Source: Chitinophagaceae bacterium (lineage in GTDB: Bacteria; Bacteroidota; Bacteroidia; Chitinophagales; Chitinophagaceae). Taken from it: 8,450 nucleotides of DNA. Of the stretch, positions 1 through 6,575 are shown one piece after another. The stretch is from assembly GCA_021323155.1 (NCBI GenBank), contig JAJTCI010000094.1, positions 1 to 8,450 on the forward strand, in the 5' to 3' direction. Within the stretch, counting starts at the first letter, position 1; the number at the start of each line of letters is the position of its first letter. Below the pieces are notes generated by a model, which made no database searches, was not told the origin of the DNA, and saw only the letters and a list, made by a program, of their open reading frames with translations. The position numbers and the translations under genes were made by a program.

Positions 1-503
1 TTTGTCGTGAAGAGCGACAGGTTGTTGATGTATGTCTTTGTGTAAGAATGATTGAATTCCTGCAGGCAGAGCACATCCGCATCCAGTTTCTTCAATGCAT
101 CCGCGATCTCATCCCTGATAAGATGTTGCCTTTCTTTCCTTTCACCCAAACCAAGAAAACTCCGGATGTTCCAGTTAGCTACGCGCAACACGCCGGGGTC
201 TTTCTTCATCTCGAAAGCTGAAGGCACATTCAGGCCCATCAATACCCCGATCTGCTTGTAGCCGATCAACAGCGTAATGATCGGGATCAGCGAATACTTC
301 GGCCTTGCCATCCACCAGAATAACATCCATAGCACGAGAGCCAGCGCCAGGTAGGGTAGGATCAGGCCCAGGAAAGCCATGAACCACCAGGAAGCAGGAT
401 TCAATACCGGGACGAAGCAGGCCACCAGGAACAGGAAGCAAAAGACCAGTGTCACAATCAGGAAAAACCGTTTTGTAAACCGTCTGAAGAATCCTTTGGC
501 CAT
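1..503 (-). CDS. Membrane-anchored endonuclease/exonuclease/phosphatase family protein (partial, C-terminus off the left edge)
   Basis: The frame is open from ATG at 503 to the window edge, giving 167 codons with no stop. Residues 1-12 are basic, then three hydrophobic segments follow (about 13-33, 40-64 and 70-90). The start of an EEP-superfamily domain comes next: VANWNIRS carries the metal-site Asn (N112), and DVLCLQEF carries the Gln-Glu pair with metal-ligand Glu149. The Asp-x-Asn and Ser-Asp-His motifs should lie beyond the edge. The EEP superfamily comprises metal-dependent phosphodiesterases and phosphatases acting on nucleic acids, phospholipids or sphingolipids; the substrate here cannot be told. 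Positive charge before TM1 and in the TM2-TM3 loop predicts a periplasmic catalytic domain (inference). It lies 22 bases downstream of a related EEP gene and is probably co-transcribed with it. Family confidence is high; specific function is unknown. Confidence 0.85.
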   Translation of the reverse strand, partial: MAKGFFRRFTKRFFLIVTLVFCFLFLVACFVPVLNPASWWFMAFLGLILPYLALALVLWMLFWWMARPKYSLIPIITLLIGYKQIGVLMGLNVPSAFEMKKDPGVLRVANWNIRSFLGLGERKERQHLIRDEIADALKKLDADVLCLQEFNHSYTKTYINNLSLFTT

Positions 504-525
504 GTTGTAAATTTAACTGATGATC

Positions 526-1656
526 TCACTCCTTCCACTGCAGGTCAATAATAAGTGGATAATGATCCGAAATATCAACAGCTGGCCGGGTGAACTGCCG
601 CACCTCCAGCATCCTGGAGTGAAATAACACATCGATGCGAAGTTTTGGGAACACGCGGTTATAAGTACCGCCGATACCATAATCACCACCCAGGAAAGCA
701 TCTTTCATATCGCCTTTTAAGTGGTGATATACATACCCGGATGGAACAGAGTTAAGGTCCGCGCTGAATAAAACAGGATGAGGACTTGAATCTACGTAAC
801 GGCGGATCAGGACTGCCTCATCCGCATGCAACGCCCCGTATTGGGTAACCTTGGTGTAGATCTTCTTTGCGCGTACCGTGGTACTGTCACCCCGCAGGTA
901 AGCCAGGCCCGCCTCTTCCTTTGCGCTGGGCCATAAACTCATCGACGCGAAGTGCGCGGCGTACACACGCAGCTTCTTATCCTTGATTAATAGATCGACA
1001 TACCCGGCCCTTTGCCCATGCTGGCCAAAACCAAGCGAACTGGTATCCGACACAGGAAACTTGCTGAAGATGGCTACGCCGGCCTTGTTCGCGTAATTGC
1101 TGCCGTCGTAATAATAGAAATAAGGAAAGTAAGAATGGAGAAACTTTCCCGCTGTCATGATATCCGCAACGTTCTTCACAAAATGCAAGGAGGTATCGCT
1201 GCGGGCCTCCGATTCGATCAGGTCCTGCACACAAAGAATATCGGGTTGTGCGCGTTCGATCAGCTCCAGCATTCGCCTCCTGCGCCCACCAACGGTATCC
1301 TGGTAAGGAAAGTAAGCCCCCACCTCGTTCACGTTCCAGCACATTACACGGATATTGTCCTGTTTCTTTTGCCAGTTCCATTCGCCCCGGAAGACATTGA
1401 TTCCAACAGTAGAGAAAAAATTCTTGGACCCAAGGAAAAACACCAGCACCAGCAACAGGCAGATCTTCCGGTTAAAGAAAAACCAGGCTGCGGTCAGCAG
1501 CATATAACAAATAAGAATGGGCAGGTACCCGATCGTGATGATCGTAAGAACAGGAAATTGTTTGGGAGAGATAAACGGTGTCGCGATGGATACCAGGTAT
1601 AACAACACGATGAAGACCGTGACAGCGGCACCCAATAGCTTTAACGCCTTTACCAT
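526..1656 (-). CDS. Membrane-anchored endonuclease/exonuclease/phosphatase family protein
   Basis: This is a 376-residue protein. Three hydrophobic segments (about 5-27, 37-59 and 64-82) precede an EEP domain from about residue 102 to the end. Visible motifs are CWNVNE (N108), VQDLIE, GVAIFSKFP, AAHF, the SADLNSVP active-site strand (D300, N302), RIDVLF (D342) and the C-terminal SDHYPLI (D364, H365). Most catalytic residues of the DNase I/sphingomyelinase/inositol phosphatase fold are therefore present. The metal-ligand Glu normally following Gln is Asp145, a conservative change. An odd number of membrane segments with a basic second loop predicts a periplasmic catalytic domain (inference). 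Its ATG shares one base with the stop of the upstream rhomboid gene (TAATG), implying translational coupling, and a second EEP gene follows after 22 bases. The substrate is unknown; a lipid head group or a sugar phosphate are both possible. Confidence 0.9.
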   Translation of the reverse strand: MVKALKLLGAAVTVFIVLLYLVSIATPFISPKQFPVLTIITIGYLPILICYMLLTAAWFFFNRKICLLLVLVFFLGSKNFFSTVGINVFRGEWNWQKKQDNIRVMCWNVNEVGAYFPYQDTVGGRRRRMLELIERAQPDILCVQDLIESEARSDTSLHFVKNVADIMTAGKFLHSYFPYFYYYDGSNYANKAGVAIFSKFPVSDTSSLGFGQHGQRAGYVDLLIKDKKLRVYAAHFASMSLWPSAKEEAGLAYLRGDSTTVRAKKIYTKVTQYGALHADEAVLIRRYVDSSPHPVLFSADLNSVPSGYVYHHLKGDMKDAFLGGDYGIGGTYNRVFPKLRIDVLFHSRMLEVRQFTRPAVDISDHYPLIIDLQWKE

Positions 1657-2576
1657 TATAAACGCTCACTCGCTTTTTTGAGAAAATCCTTTTCTTCCTC
1701 GGTGAGCTTCTCGTAGCCGTGTTGATTGATCTTATCCAGAATGTCATCCAGCTTCTGCTGTGTAAGATTGGGCTTTTTAACGAACGGTTCCTTTTTCGCT
1801 TTATAATGGAGCCGGTGCTTCTCCGGTACCGCTCCCTTATTGGGGTTGAACAGGTTCATCACCCAGTGCGCAAACTGGTTCATCCACGCGCCCAGGTCAG
1901 TTCCTTGCCTCAACATCACCACGAACAAATAGCCCATGCCACCTCCGCCGATATGTGCCAATCGCATATTTGCTGTCTTGGTAGCCACCGCCAGGTCGAT
2001 CAAAACAAATACCGCGGTGAGCACCCACAACGGGATACCGTTGCCGAGAAGCATGGGAAATATCCGGTAACCGGGTGCAAGCGCAGTAGTAGCGATCGCC
2101 AATCCCATGATCGCGGCACCCGCTCCGGATAGCTCCGGGCTGAGATCGCCTGTAACAAAAGAAGAAGAAAGAAGGAAAAATACCGCGCCGGCGAAACCAC
2201 TGTATATAAACACCGGCCAGGCTTTGTCTTCCCCCGCCACTGTTTGAAAAATATAACCGAACGCCCAAAGCCACAACATATTACTCAGCATCTGCCAGAA
2301 ACTGAAATGAGCGAACATATAAGTCAGCAAGGTCCAGGGCCGGCGGATGAATACTGAAGCATCGGCGGGCAGGTTCAGCGCGCCCCCCACTTCGGCGTCA
2401 AAGAGGGGCCGTGCCGTAGCGGATGTGTCATGTATCACTACATAGATCAGGTACAGTCCCAGCAATGTGGTGAAAACGATCAGGTGAAATATGATCAGCG
2501 AGGTAACAGCATTATCCAGCTGGAAAGGCTTCTGTTCCTTTAAAAAATCTTTCCTGAAATAATCCCGTTCACCCAT
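1656..2576 (-). CDS. Rhomboid-family membrane protein lacking the catalytic serine (predicted pseudoprotease)
   Basis: This 306-residue protein has a six-helix rhomboid core (segments near 24-48, 80-110, 120-138, 151-166, 175-198 and 205-222) and a lysine-rich, probably cytoplasmic tail (240-306) ending in a short helical region (KLTEEEKDFL). The tail resembles one seen in Bacteroidota rhomboid homologues, DUF6576 as I remember it. RPWTLLTYMFAHF and SNMLWLWAFG match the TM2 region, and AHIGGGGMGY the TM6 region. The GxSG catalytic motif reads GAGA: Gly153 replaces the serine. Gln95 replaces the oxyanion-side histidine of the HxxxN motif (GlpG His150), while N99 and catalytic-dyad H208 remain. 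A protease without the serine nucleophile should be inactive, so binding, chaperoning or regulatory roles like those of iRhoms or derlins are plausible (inference). It lies 21 bases after an intact rhomboid gene and overlaps the EEP gene by one base. Confidence 0.9.
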   Translation of the reverse strand: MGERDYFRKDFLKEQKPFQLDNAVTSLIIFHLIVFTTLLGLYLIYVVIHDTSATARPLFDAEVGGALNLPADASVFIRRPWTLLTYMFAHFSFWQMLSNMLWLWAFGYIFQTVAGEDKAWPVFIYSGFAGAVFFLLSSSFVTGDLSPELSGAGAAIMGLAIATTALAPGYRIFPMLLGNGIPLWVLTAVFVLIDLAVATKTANMRLAHIGGGGMGYLFVVMLRQGTDLGAWMNQFAHWVMNLFNPNKGAVPEKHRLHYKAKKEPFVKKPNLTQQKLDDILDKINQHGYEKLTEEEKDFLKKASERL

Positions 2577-2597
2577 ATTCTGTTTTTTGCTGCTAGA

Positions 2598-3368
2598 TTA
2601 ATAAAAATTGCGCCGGTTTCGTTTGTTCCATGTCCACACCATCAGGAAGCCGAACAACGCGCCACCTAAGTGCGCCAGGTGAGCTACGTTATCACCGGCC
2701 GAACTGCGGAAGGTAGAGAATAGTTCCAGCGCGATATACCCGAGCACAAACCATTTCGCTTTCACCGGGAAAAGGAAATAGAGATACAGGTAAGTATTTG
2801 GGAACAGGTACCCGAATGCCGCAAGGCACCCGAACACCGCGCCTGAAGCACCTACGGTAGGCTGGTTCAGGTGTTGATTCAACACGGCTTGCGTAGCCTC
2901 GCCCCAGGTAGGCGGGAGCTGGAATGACCGGCTCCAGTATTTATCGATAAAATATTCCGCGTCAGTCGTTGTTTGAATGGCCTGGAATTGCTGGATCACC
3001 ACCTGGCTGTCAAAATGCAAAGCGATCATGTGCGCCAGCGCTGCACCCAGCCCCGCTACGAAGTAAAAGATCAGGAAACGTTTCTGTCCCCATACGTTTT
3101 CAAGTATCGAACCGAACATCCACAACGCGAACATGTTGAAGATGATATGCGCCCAGTTGTTCGGATCGTGCATGAACATATGCGTTATGAACTGCCAGGG
3201 CTGGAACAGGTCGCTCTGCCATGTATGCAACGCGAAAATATCTTCCAGCGAACCAAACACCGTGCTCTTGATCGTCTGCTGCGCAAGGAACATCAGCCCG
3301 TTGATGATCACCAGGTTTTTGATCACCGGTGGAAGTATTTCAAATCTGCTCGGCCTGAATTGCGTCAT
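2598..3368 (-). CDS. Rhomboid-family intramembrane serine protease
   Basis: This 256-residue protein has the complete rhomboid catalytic set. PWQFITHMFMH is followed by AHIIFNMFALWMFG, an HxxxN motif with H74 and N78. GASGAVFG carries nucleophile Ser175 on TM4, and HLAHLGGALFG carries dyad His233 on TM6. Rhomboids cleave transmembrane proteins within or near the membrane; no substrate can be deduced here. Hydrophobic segments lie near 15-32, 58-90, 97-117, 172-189, 192-213 and 229-246. A polar stretch of about 50 residues (120-170) sits between TM3 and TM4, longer than the corresponding loop of E. coli GlpG. The C-terminus is short and basic. It starts at ATG 12 bases after the rlmD stop and precedes the serine-less rhomboid by 21 bases, so all are probably in one operon. 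Confidence 0.95.
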   Translation of the reverse strand: MTQFRPSRFEILPPVIKNLVIINGLMFLAQQTIKSTVFGSLEDIFALHTWQSDLFQPWQFITHMFMHDPNNWAHIIFNMFALWMFGSILENVWGQKRFLIFYFVAGLGAALAHMIALHFDSQVVIQQFQAIQTTTDAEYFIDKYWSRSFQLPPTWGEATQAVLNQHLNQPTVGASGAVFGCLAAFGYLFPNTYLYLYFLFPVKAKWFVLGYIALELFSTFRSSAGDNVAHLAHLGGALFGFLMVWTWNKRNRRNFY

Positions 3369-3380
3369 GGTTCAATGAAG

Positions 3381-4790
3381 TTAAGCCTTCCTCAATTTTA
3401 ATTGTACAACATTTTCGATATGATGTGTATGGGGAAACATATCTACCGGCTGCACTTTTTCGACGGTGTATTTTTCATCAAGCAGCGAAAGGTCGCGGGC
3501 CTGCGTGGCGGGGTTGCAACTTACATAAACGATGAGCGGCGCTTCCATATCCAGCAGTTTCTTCACCAGCTTTTCATGCATGCCTGCACGCGGAGGATCA
3601 GTGATCACTACATCGGGGCGCCCGTTTTGTTCAAAGAAAGCGTCGTTGCAAACATCGATCACATCGCCGGTATAAAAGCTGGCCTGCTCCAGTTTGTTCA
3701 ATGCCGCGTTCTCTCTAGCGTCTACCACCGCGTCTGCCACCGTTTCAACCCCGATGATCTTCTTCGCCTTCCGGCTCACAAAAATTCCGATGCTTCCCGT
3801 ACCGCAATAAAGATCATACACGATCTCGGCGCCCTTAAGTTCCGCGAAATCCCTCGTCACCTGGTACAGCTTCTCTCCCTGCCGGCTATTCGTCTGGAAG
3901 AAAGACTTCGGGCTGATCTTGAACCGGAAGTCTTCCAGCGTTTCAATAATGAAACCTTTGCCGTAGTATAGTTGCGGCTGCAGATCGTACATACTGTCAT
4001 TCCATTTCGTGTTGATCGTGTACAGCAACGTGGTCACCTGTGGAAATTGCTGCAGCACATAATCCAGTAATAACTTCCGGTTGGATTCATCTTCATAGCC
4101 AATGACAATATTCACCATCAGTTCACCTGTGGTCGCCAGGCGGATCTGCATATTGCGCAGCCAGCCCTCGTGGGAACGGATGTCGTAAAAAGACATCTTG
4201 TGCTCCACGGCAAAATCCCGGACCGCGTTACGCAACTGGTTGGTGGGTTCTTCCTGCAGGTAACAAACATGGATCTCCACCACTTTGTCGAATACACCTT
4301 TGGCGTGAAAGCCAGCTACGTCTCTTTCATTTGAAACGCCCGACTTCATTTCTTCACTGCTGAGGTATTTTTTATTCGCGAAGGTGTATTCTATCTTATT
4401 CCGGTAATACCGCGTTTGCTCGGCACCGATGATCGGCAATATCCCGGGTAGCGCTACTTTGCCGATACGGGTAAGCGCATCCTCTACTTGTTTCTGTTTG
4501 TAAGTGAGTTGTTGTTCGTATGGCAGCATCTGCCACTGGCAACCGCCGCAGGTACCAAAGTGAGCACAGAAAGGATTCACCCTCAGCTTCGAATAGCTAT
4601 TGAACCGCAATGGGTATCCTTCCGCCCAATCTTTCTTGTTTTTGAAAAGCTGCACGTCTACCACGTCTCCAGGCACCACGTTCTCAATAAAAACCACTTT
4701 ACCATCCACCCTTGCAAGTGATTTACCCTCTGCCGCGTAATCCTCCACCAGCACATTTGGAAGGATGACTGGCTGCTTTCGTTTTTTCAC
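3381..4790 (-). CDS. rlmD: 23S rRNA (uracil-C5)-methyltransferase, RlmD/RumA family
   Basis: This 469-residue protein methylates a uridine of 23S rRNA at C5 using S-adenosylmethionine; in E. coli RlmD this is U1939. An N-terminal TRAM-like RNA-binding domain spans about 10-63 (EDYAAEGKSLARVDGKVVF). The [4Fe-4S] cysteines are C75, C81, C84 (FCAHFGTCGGC) and C176. The SAM-binding loop is YDLYCGTGSIGIF near 325-337. TDPPRAGMH (398-405) and VSCNPAT follow, with catalytic Cys425, and HHIENVVQL carries the conserved general-base Glu459. The start is GTG at 4790; no ATG lies in frame between it and Met88, and the TRAM domain begins right after it, so GTG is the only sensible start. It is the first gene of the leftward operon. 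Bacteroidota can carry paralogues, so the exact target uridine is inferred from family alone. Confidence 0.95.
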   Translation of the reverse strand: MKKRKQPVILPNVLVEDYAAEGKSLARVDGKVVFIENVVPGDVVDVQLFKNKKDWAEGYPLRFNSYSKLRVNPFCAHFGTCGGCQWQMLPYEQQLTYKQKQVEDALTRIGKVALPGILPIIGAEQTRYYRNKIEYTFANKKYLSSEEMKSGVSNERDVAGFHAKGVFDKVVEIHVCYLQEEPTNQLRNAVRDFAVEHKMSFYDIRSHEGWLRNMQIRLATTGELMVNIVIGYEDESNRKLLLDYVLQQFPQVTTLLYTINTKWNDSMYDLQPQLYYGKGFIIETLEDFRFKISPKSFFQTNSRQGEKLYQVTRDFAELKGAEIVYDLYCGTGSIGIFVSRKAKKIIGVETVADAVVDARENAALNKLEQASFYTGDVIDVCNDAFFEQNGRPDVVITDPPRAGMHEKLVKKLLDMEAPLIVYVSCNPATQARDLSLLDEKYTVEKVQPVDMFPHTHHIENVVQLKLRKA

Positions 4791-4794
4791 GCCG

Positions 4795-4802
4795 CAAATG
4801 TA
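4795..4802 (-). promoter_or_regulatory. Candidate Bacteroidota -7 box for the rlmD operon
   Basis: Read on the minus strand the sequence is TACATTTG, an exact match to the TAnnTTTG -7 consensus of Bacteroidota housekeeping promoters. A TTTTG -33 candidate lies at 4828-4832, 25 bases upstream, somewhat longer than the usual spacing of about 17-23. The box ends four bases before the GTG start codon of rlmD, so transcription would begin at or next to the start codon and the mRNA would have essentially no leader. An eight-base degenerate motif can occur by chance, so this is tentative. Confidence 0.35.
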
Positions 4803-4858
4803 CCTGAATAAAATCTGAAGAATCCCTCAAAATTGAACCCCTTTTGGTTGCATAAGTC

Positions 4859-4866
4859 TACTTTTA
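4859..4866 (+). promoter_or_regulatory. Weak candidate -7 box for the pxpBCA operon
   Basis: TACTTTTA matches TAnnTTTG except at the last base. A TTG at 4833-4835 lies 23 bases upstream and could serve as the -33 element; it abuts the -33 candidate of the opposite strand. The box ends three bases before the pxpB ATG, which would make that transcript leaderless as well. It is the best plus-strand candidate in the intergenic region, but one mismatch and the short distance make it weak. I see no operator-like inverted repeat. Confidence 0.22.
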
Positions 4867-4869
4867 AAG

Positions 4870-5589
4870 ATGTTACCGGGCGTTGCATATACGATATATC
4901 CCCTCGGGGATGAAGGACTCACGATTGAATTGGGAGACCGCATCGATCCGTTGACCAACCAGCGATGCCTTGACCTGGCGGGGCACCTTCTAACAGCAGG
5001 TATTCCTGGCGTAAAAGATATCGTTCCCGCATTCGCCAGCGTCTCACTGTTATATGACGCAGCTAAGATCAGGACGTCGAACAATATCACTTCCTCATTT
5101 CATTTTATAAAAACAGAGGCGGAAAAAGCCATCGCCACCTGCCCATGGAAAACTGCCGTACCGAACCGTACACTGGTGATCCCGGTTTGCTATGAAAATG
5201 AATGGGCGCCGGACCTTGAACAGCTTGCCGGTGAAAAGAACATCACACCTGCCGAAGTGATCAGGATCCATTGCAGCCGGCCGTATCGCGTGTACATGCT
5301 TGGCTTTCTGCCTGGGTTCGCTTATATGGGAATGGTGGATACCAGCATCGCGGCACCTCGTTTGGCGCAACCGCGGCTGCATGTTGCCGCGGGCAGCATT
5401 GGCATTGCCGGCGGCCAAACGGGTATCTATCCGTTGGATTCGCCTGGCGGGTGGAACATCATCGGTCGAACACCGGTAAGAATATTCGACGCACGCAAAG
5501 ACGATCCCTGTTTGCTGAAAGCGGGGGATGAGGTCACATTTCAACCCATTACCCCTGACATGTTTCACCAACTAAACGAGCACTCGTGA
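4870..5589 (+). CDS. pxpB: 5-oxoprolinase subunit PxpB (KipI family)
   Basis: This 239-residue protein belongs to the KipI/PxpB family, part of the cytoplasmic three-part ATP-dependent 5-oxoprolinase that converts 5-oxoproline to glutamate. Family hallmarks are an N-terminal YPLGDEGLTIELG; YRVYMLGFLPGFAYMG (about 144-156); and PRLHVAAGSIGIAGGQTGIYPLDSPGGW (about 173-200) followed by IIGRTPVRIFD. The length is normal for the family. The B. subtilis homologue KipI was first described as an inhibitor of sporulation kinase KinA; with pxpC and pxpA adjacent, the 5-oxoprolinase role is far more likely here. The ATG at 4870 puts the conserved N-terminal strand close to the start and is preceded by TTTTAAAG. 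Its stop overlaps the pxpC start in the sequence GTGA, so the two are translationally coupled. It is the first gene of the rightward operon. Confidence 0.95.
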   Translation: MLPGVAYTIYPLGDEGLTIELGDRIDPLTNQRCLDLAGHLLTAGIPGVKDIVPAFASVSLLYDAAKIRTSNNITSSFHFIKTEAEKAIATCPWKTAVPNRTLVIPVCYENEWAPDLEQLAGEKNITPAEVIRIHCSRPYRVYMLGFLPGFAYMGMVDTSIAAPRLAQPRLHVAAGSIGIAGGQTGIYPLDSPGGWNIIGRTPVRIFDARKDDPCLLKAGDEVTFQPITPDMFHQLNEHS

Positions 5590-6575
5590 GCCTGGCGATC
5601 ATTGAAGGAGGATTGTCCGATACCATCCAGGACCTTGGAAGACCAGGCTATGCGCATGCGGGCATCAATCCCGGTGGAACGATGGATCACATCGCTGCAT
5701 CGGTCGCTAACTTCCTGGTGGGAAATGACGAGCGTGAAGCCGTGATTGAAATGCACTACCCAGCGCCATGCATCCGTTTTAATAAACCAGCCATCATCGC
5801 GATCTGCGGCGCAGACTTCTCGCCCGAATTGGATGAGTATGCGGTTCCTTGCAATACGCCGTTACGTGTGCGCGTTGGCTCGACACTCCGTTTTAAAAAA
5901 CCGGCCTGGGGAGTGAGTGCCTACCTGGCGGTGTCCGGCGGTTTGGATATCCCGGCATGGCTCGGGAGTTATAGTACGAATGCCAAGGCGAAAATGGGTG
6001 GACACCAGGGACGGCAACTGGTAAAAAAAGATGAGATAGGTTTTAAGACAACCCTCAACGCACTCGATGCATTACCTGAAAATATACTTCATTGGCACGC
6101 GGATGTGCAACAACTGTATACCGGCGAAGCGATAAGGATCATGAAAGGAAAAGAATATGACCGGTTGACCGATTGTTCGGTAACCATACTGGAAGGAAAC
6201 ACGTTCCCGGTTTCTTCGCGAAGTGATCGCATGGGTTACCGGCTAAGTGGATCGCCCTTACAATTGACCCACGCGACCGGCATGATCTCCTCCGCGGTTA
6301 CAAAAGGAACCATTCAATTATTACCCGATGGCCAGGCGATCATCCTGATGTCAGATCACCAGACAACCGGTGGCTATCCAAGGATCGCGCATGTGATCGG
6401 TGCCGACCAACCAAGGCTCGCACAGATGCGACCGCATACCGCGATACGATTCCAACTGGTATCGCCCGAAGAGGCAGAACGCTTACTGCTTGCGCAATTC
6501 CATCATTTGCAGCAACTGAAAAATGCATGTACCTTCCGGCTGGAGCAATTTTTCCGGCAACATGCAATCGGTTGA
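5586..6575 (+). CDS. pxpC: 5-oxoprolinase subunit PxpC (KipA family)
   Basis: This 329-residue protein is of the KipA/PxpC type, often named biotin-dependent carboxyltransferase family because the fold resembles urea amidolyase and allophanate-related domains. It forms a complex with PxpB in 5-oxoproline cleavage. Characteristic segments are the N-terminal GLSDTIQDLGRPGYAHAGI, GGTMDHIAASVANFLVGND, ICGADFSPEL, YLAVSGGLDIPAWLGS, RSDRMGYRLSG and a C-terminal region with LPDGQAIILMSDHQTTGGYP and ADQPRLAQMRP. The length is typical. The start is GTG at 5586, overlapping the pxpB stop by four bases, and it places the conserved EGGLSDT motif at residue 7. The C-terminus overlaps the proposed pxpA start by 14 bases. 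No biotin-attachment domain is present, so a true carboxylase role is unlikely. Confidence 0.95.
   Translation: MSLAIIEGGLSDTIQDLGRPGYAHAGINPGGTMDHIAASVANFLVGNDEREAVIEMHYPAPCIRFNKPAIIAICGADFSPELDEYAVPCNTPLRVRVGSTLRFKKPAWGVSAYLAVSGGLDIPAWLGSYSTNAKAKMGGHQGRQLVKKDEIGFKTTLNALDALPENILHWHADVQQLYTGEAIRIMKGKEYDRLTDCSVTILEGNTFPVSSRSDRMGYRLSGSPLQLTHATGMISSAVTKGTIQLLPDGQAIILMSDHQTTGGYPRIAHVIGADQPRLAQMRPHTAIRFQLVSPEEAERLLLAQFHHLQQLKNACTFRLEQFFRQHAIG

Noticed and set aside
1012..1602. Plus-strand open frame of 196 codons opposite the EEP gene
   Set aside because: It lies wholly antisense to a gene with clear EEP motifs, and its composition (rich in His, Arg, Lys and Gln with no domain pattern) is that of a shadow frame.
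3402..3971. Plus-strand open frame of 189 codons opposite rlmD
   Set aside because: Antisense to the catalytic domain of rlmD, with no recognisable motif and no separate promoter or ribosome binding site.
5095..5571. Minus-strand open frame of 158 codons opposite pxpB
   Set aside because: Antisense to conserved pxpB sequence; rich in Arg, Cys and His, typical of a reverse-strand shadow.
6523..6561. N-terminal extension of pxpA from the ATG at 6523
   Set aside because: The 13 added residues do not resemble PxpA N-termini and overlap the coding end of pxpC by a further 39 bases; the ATG at 6562 fits the family start.
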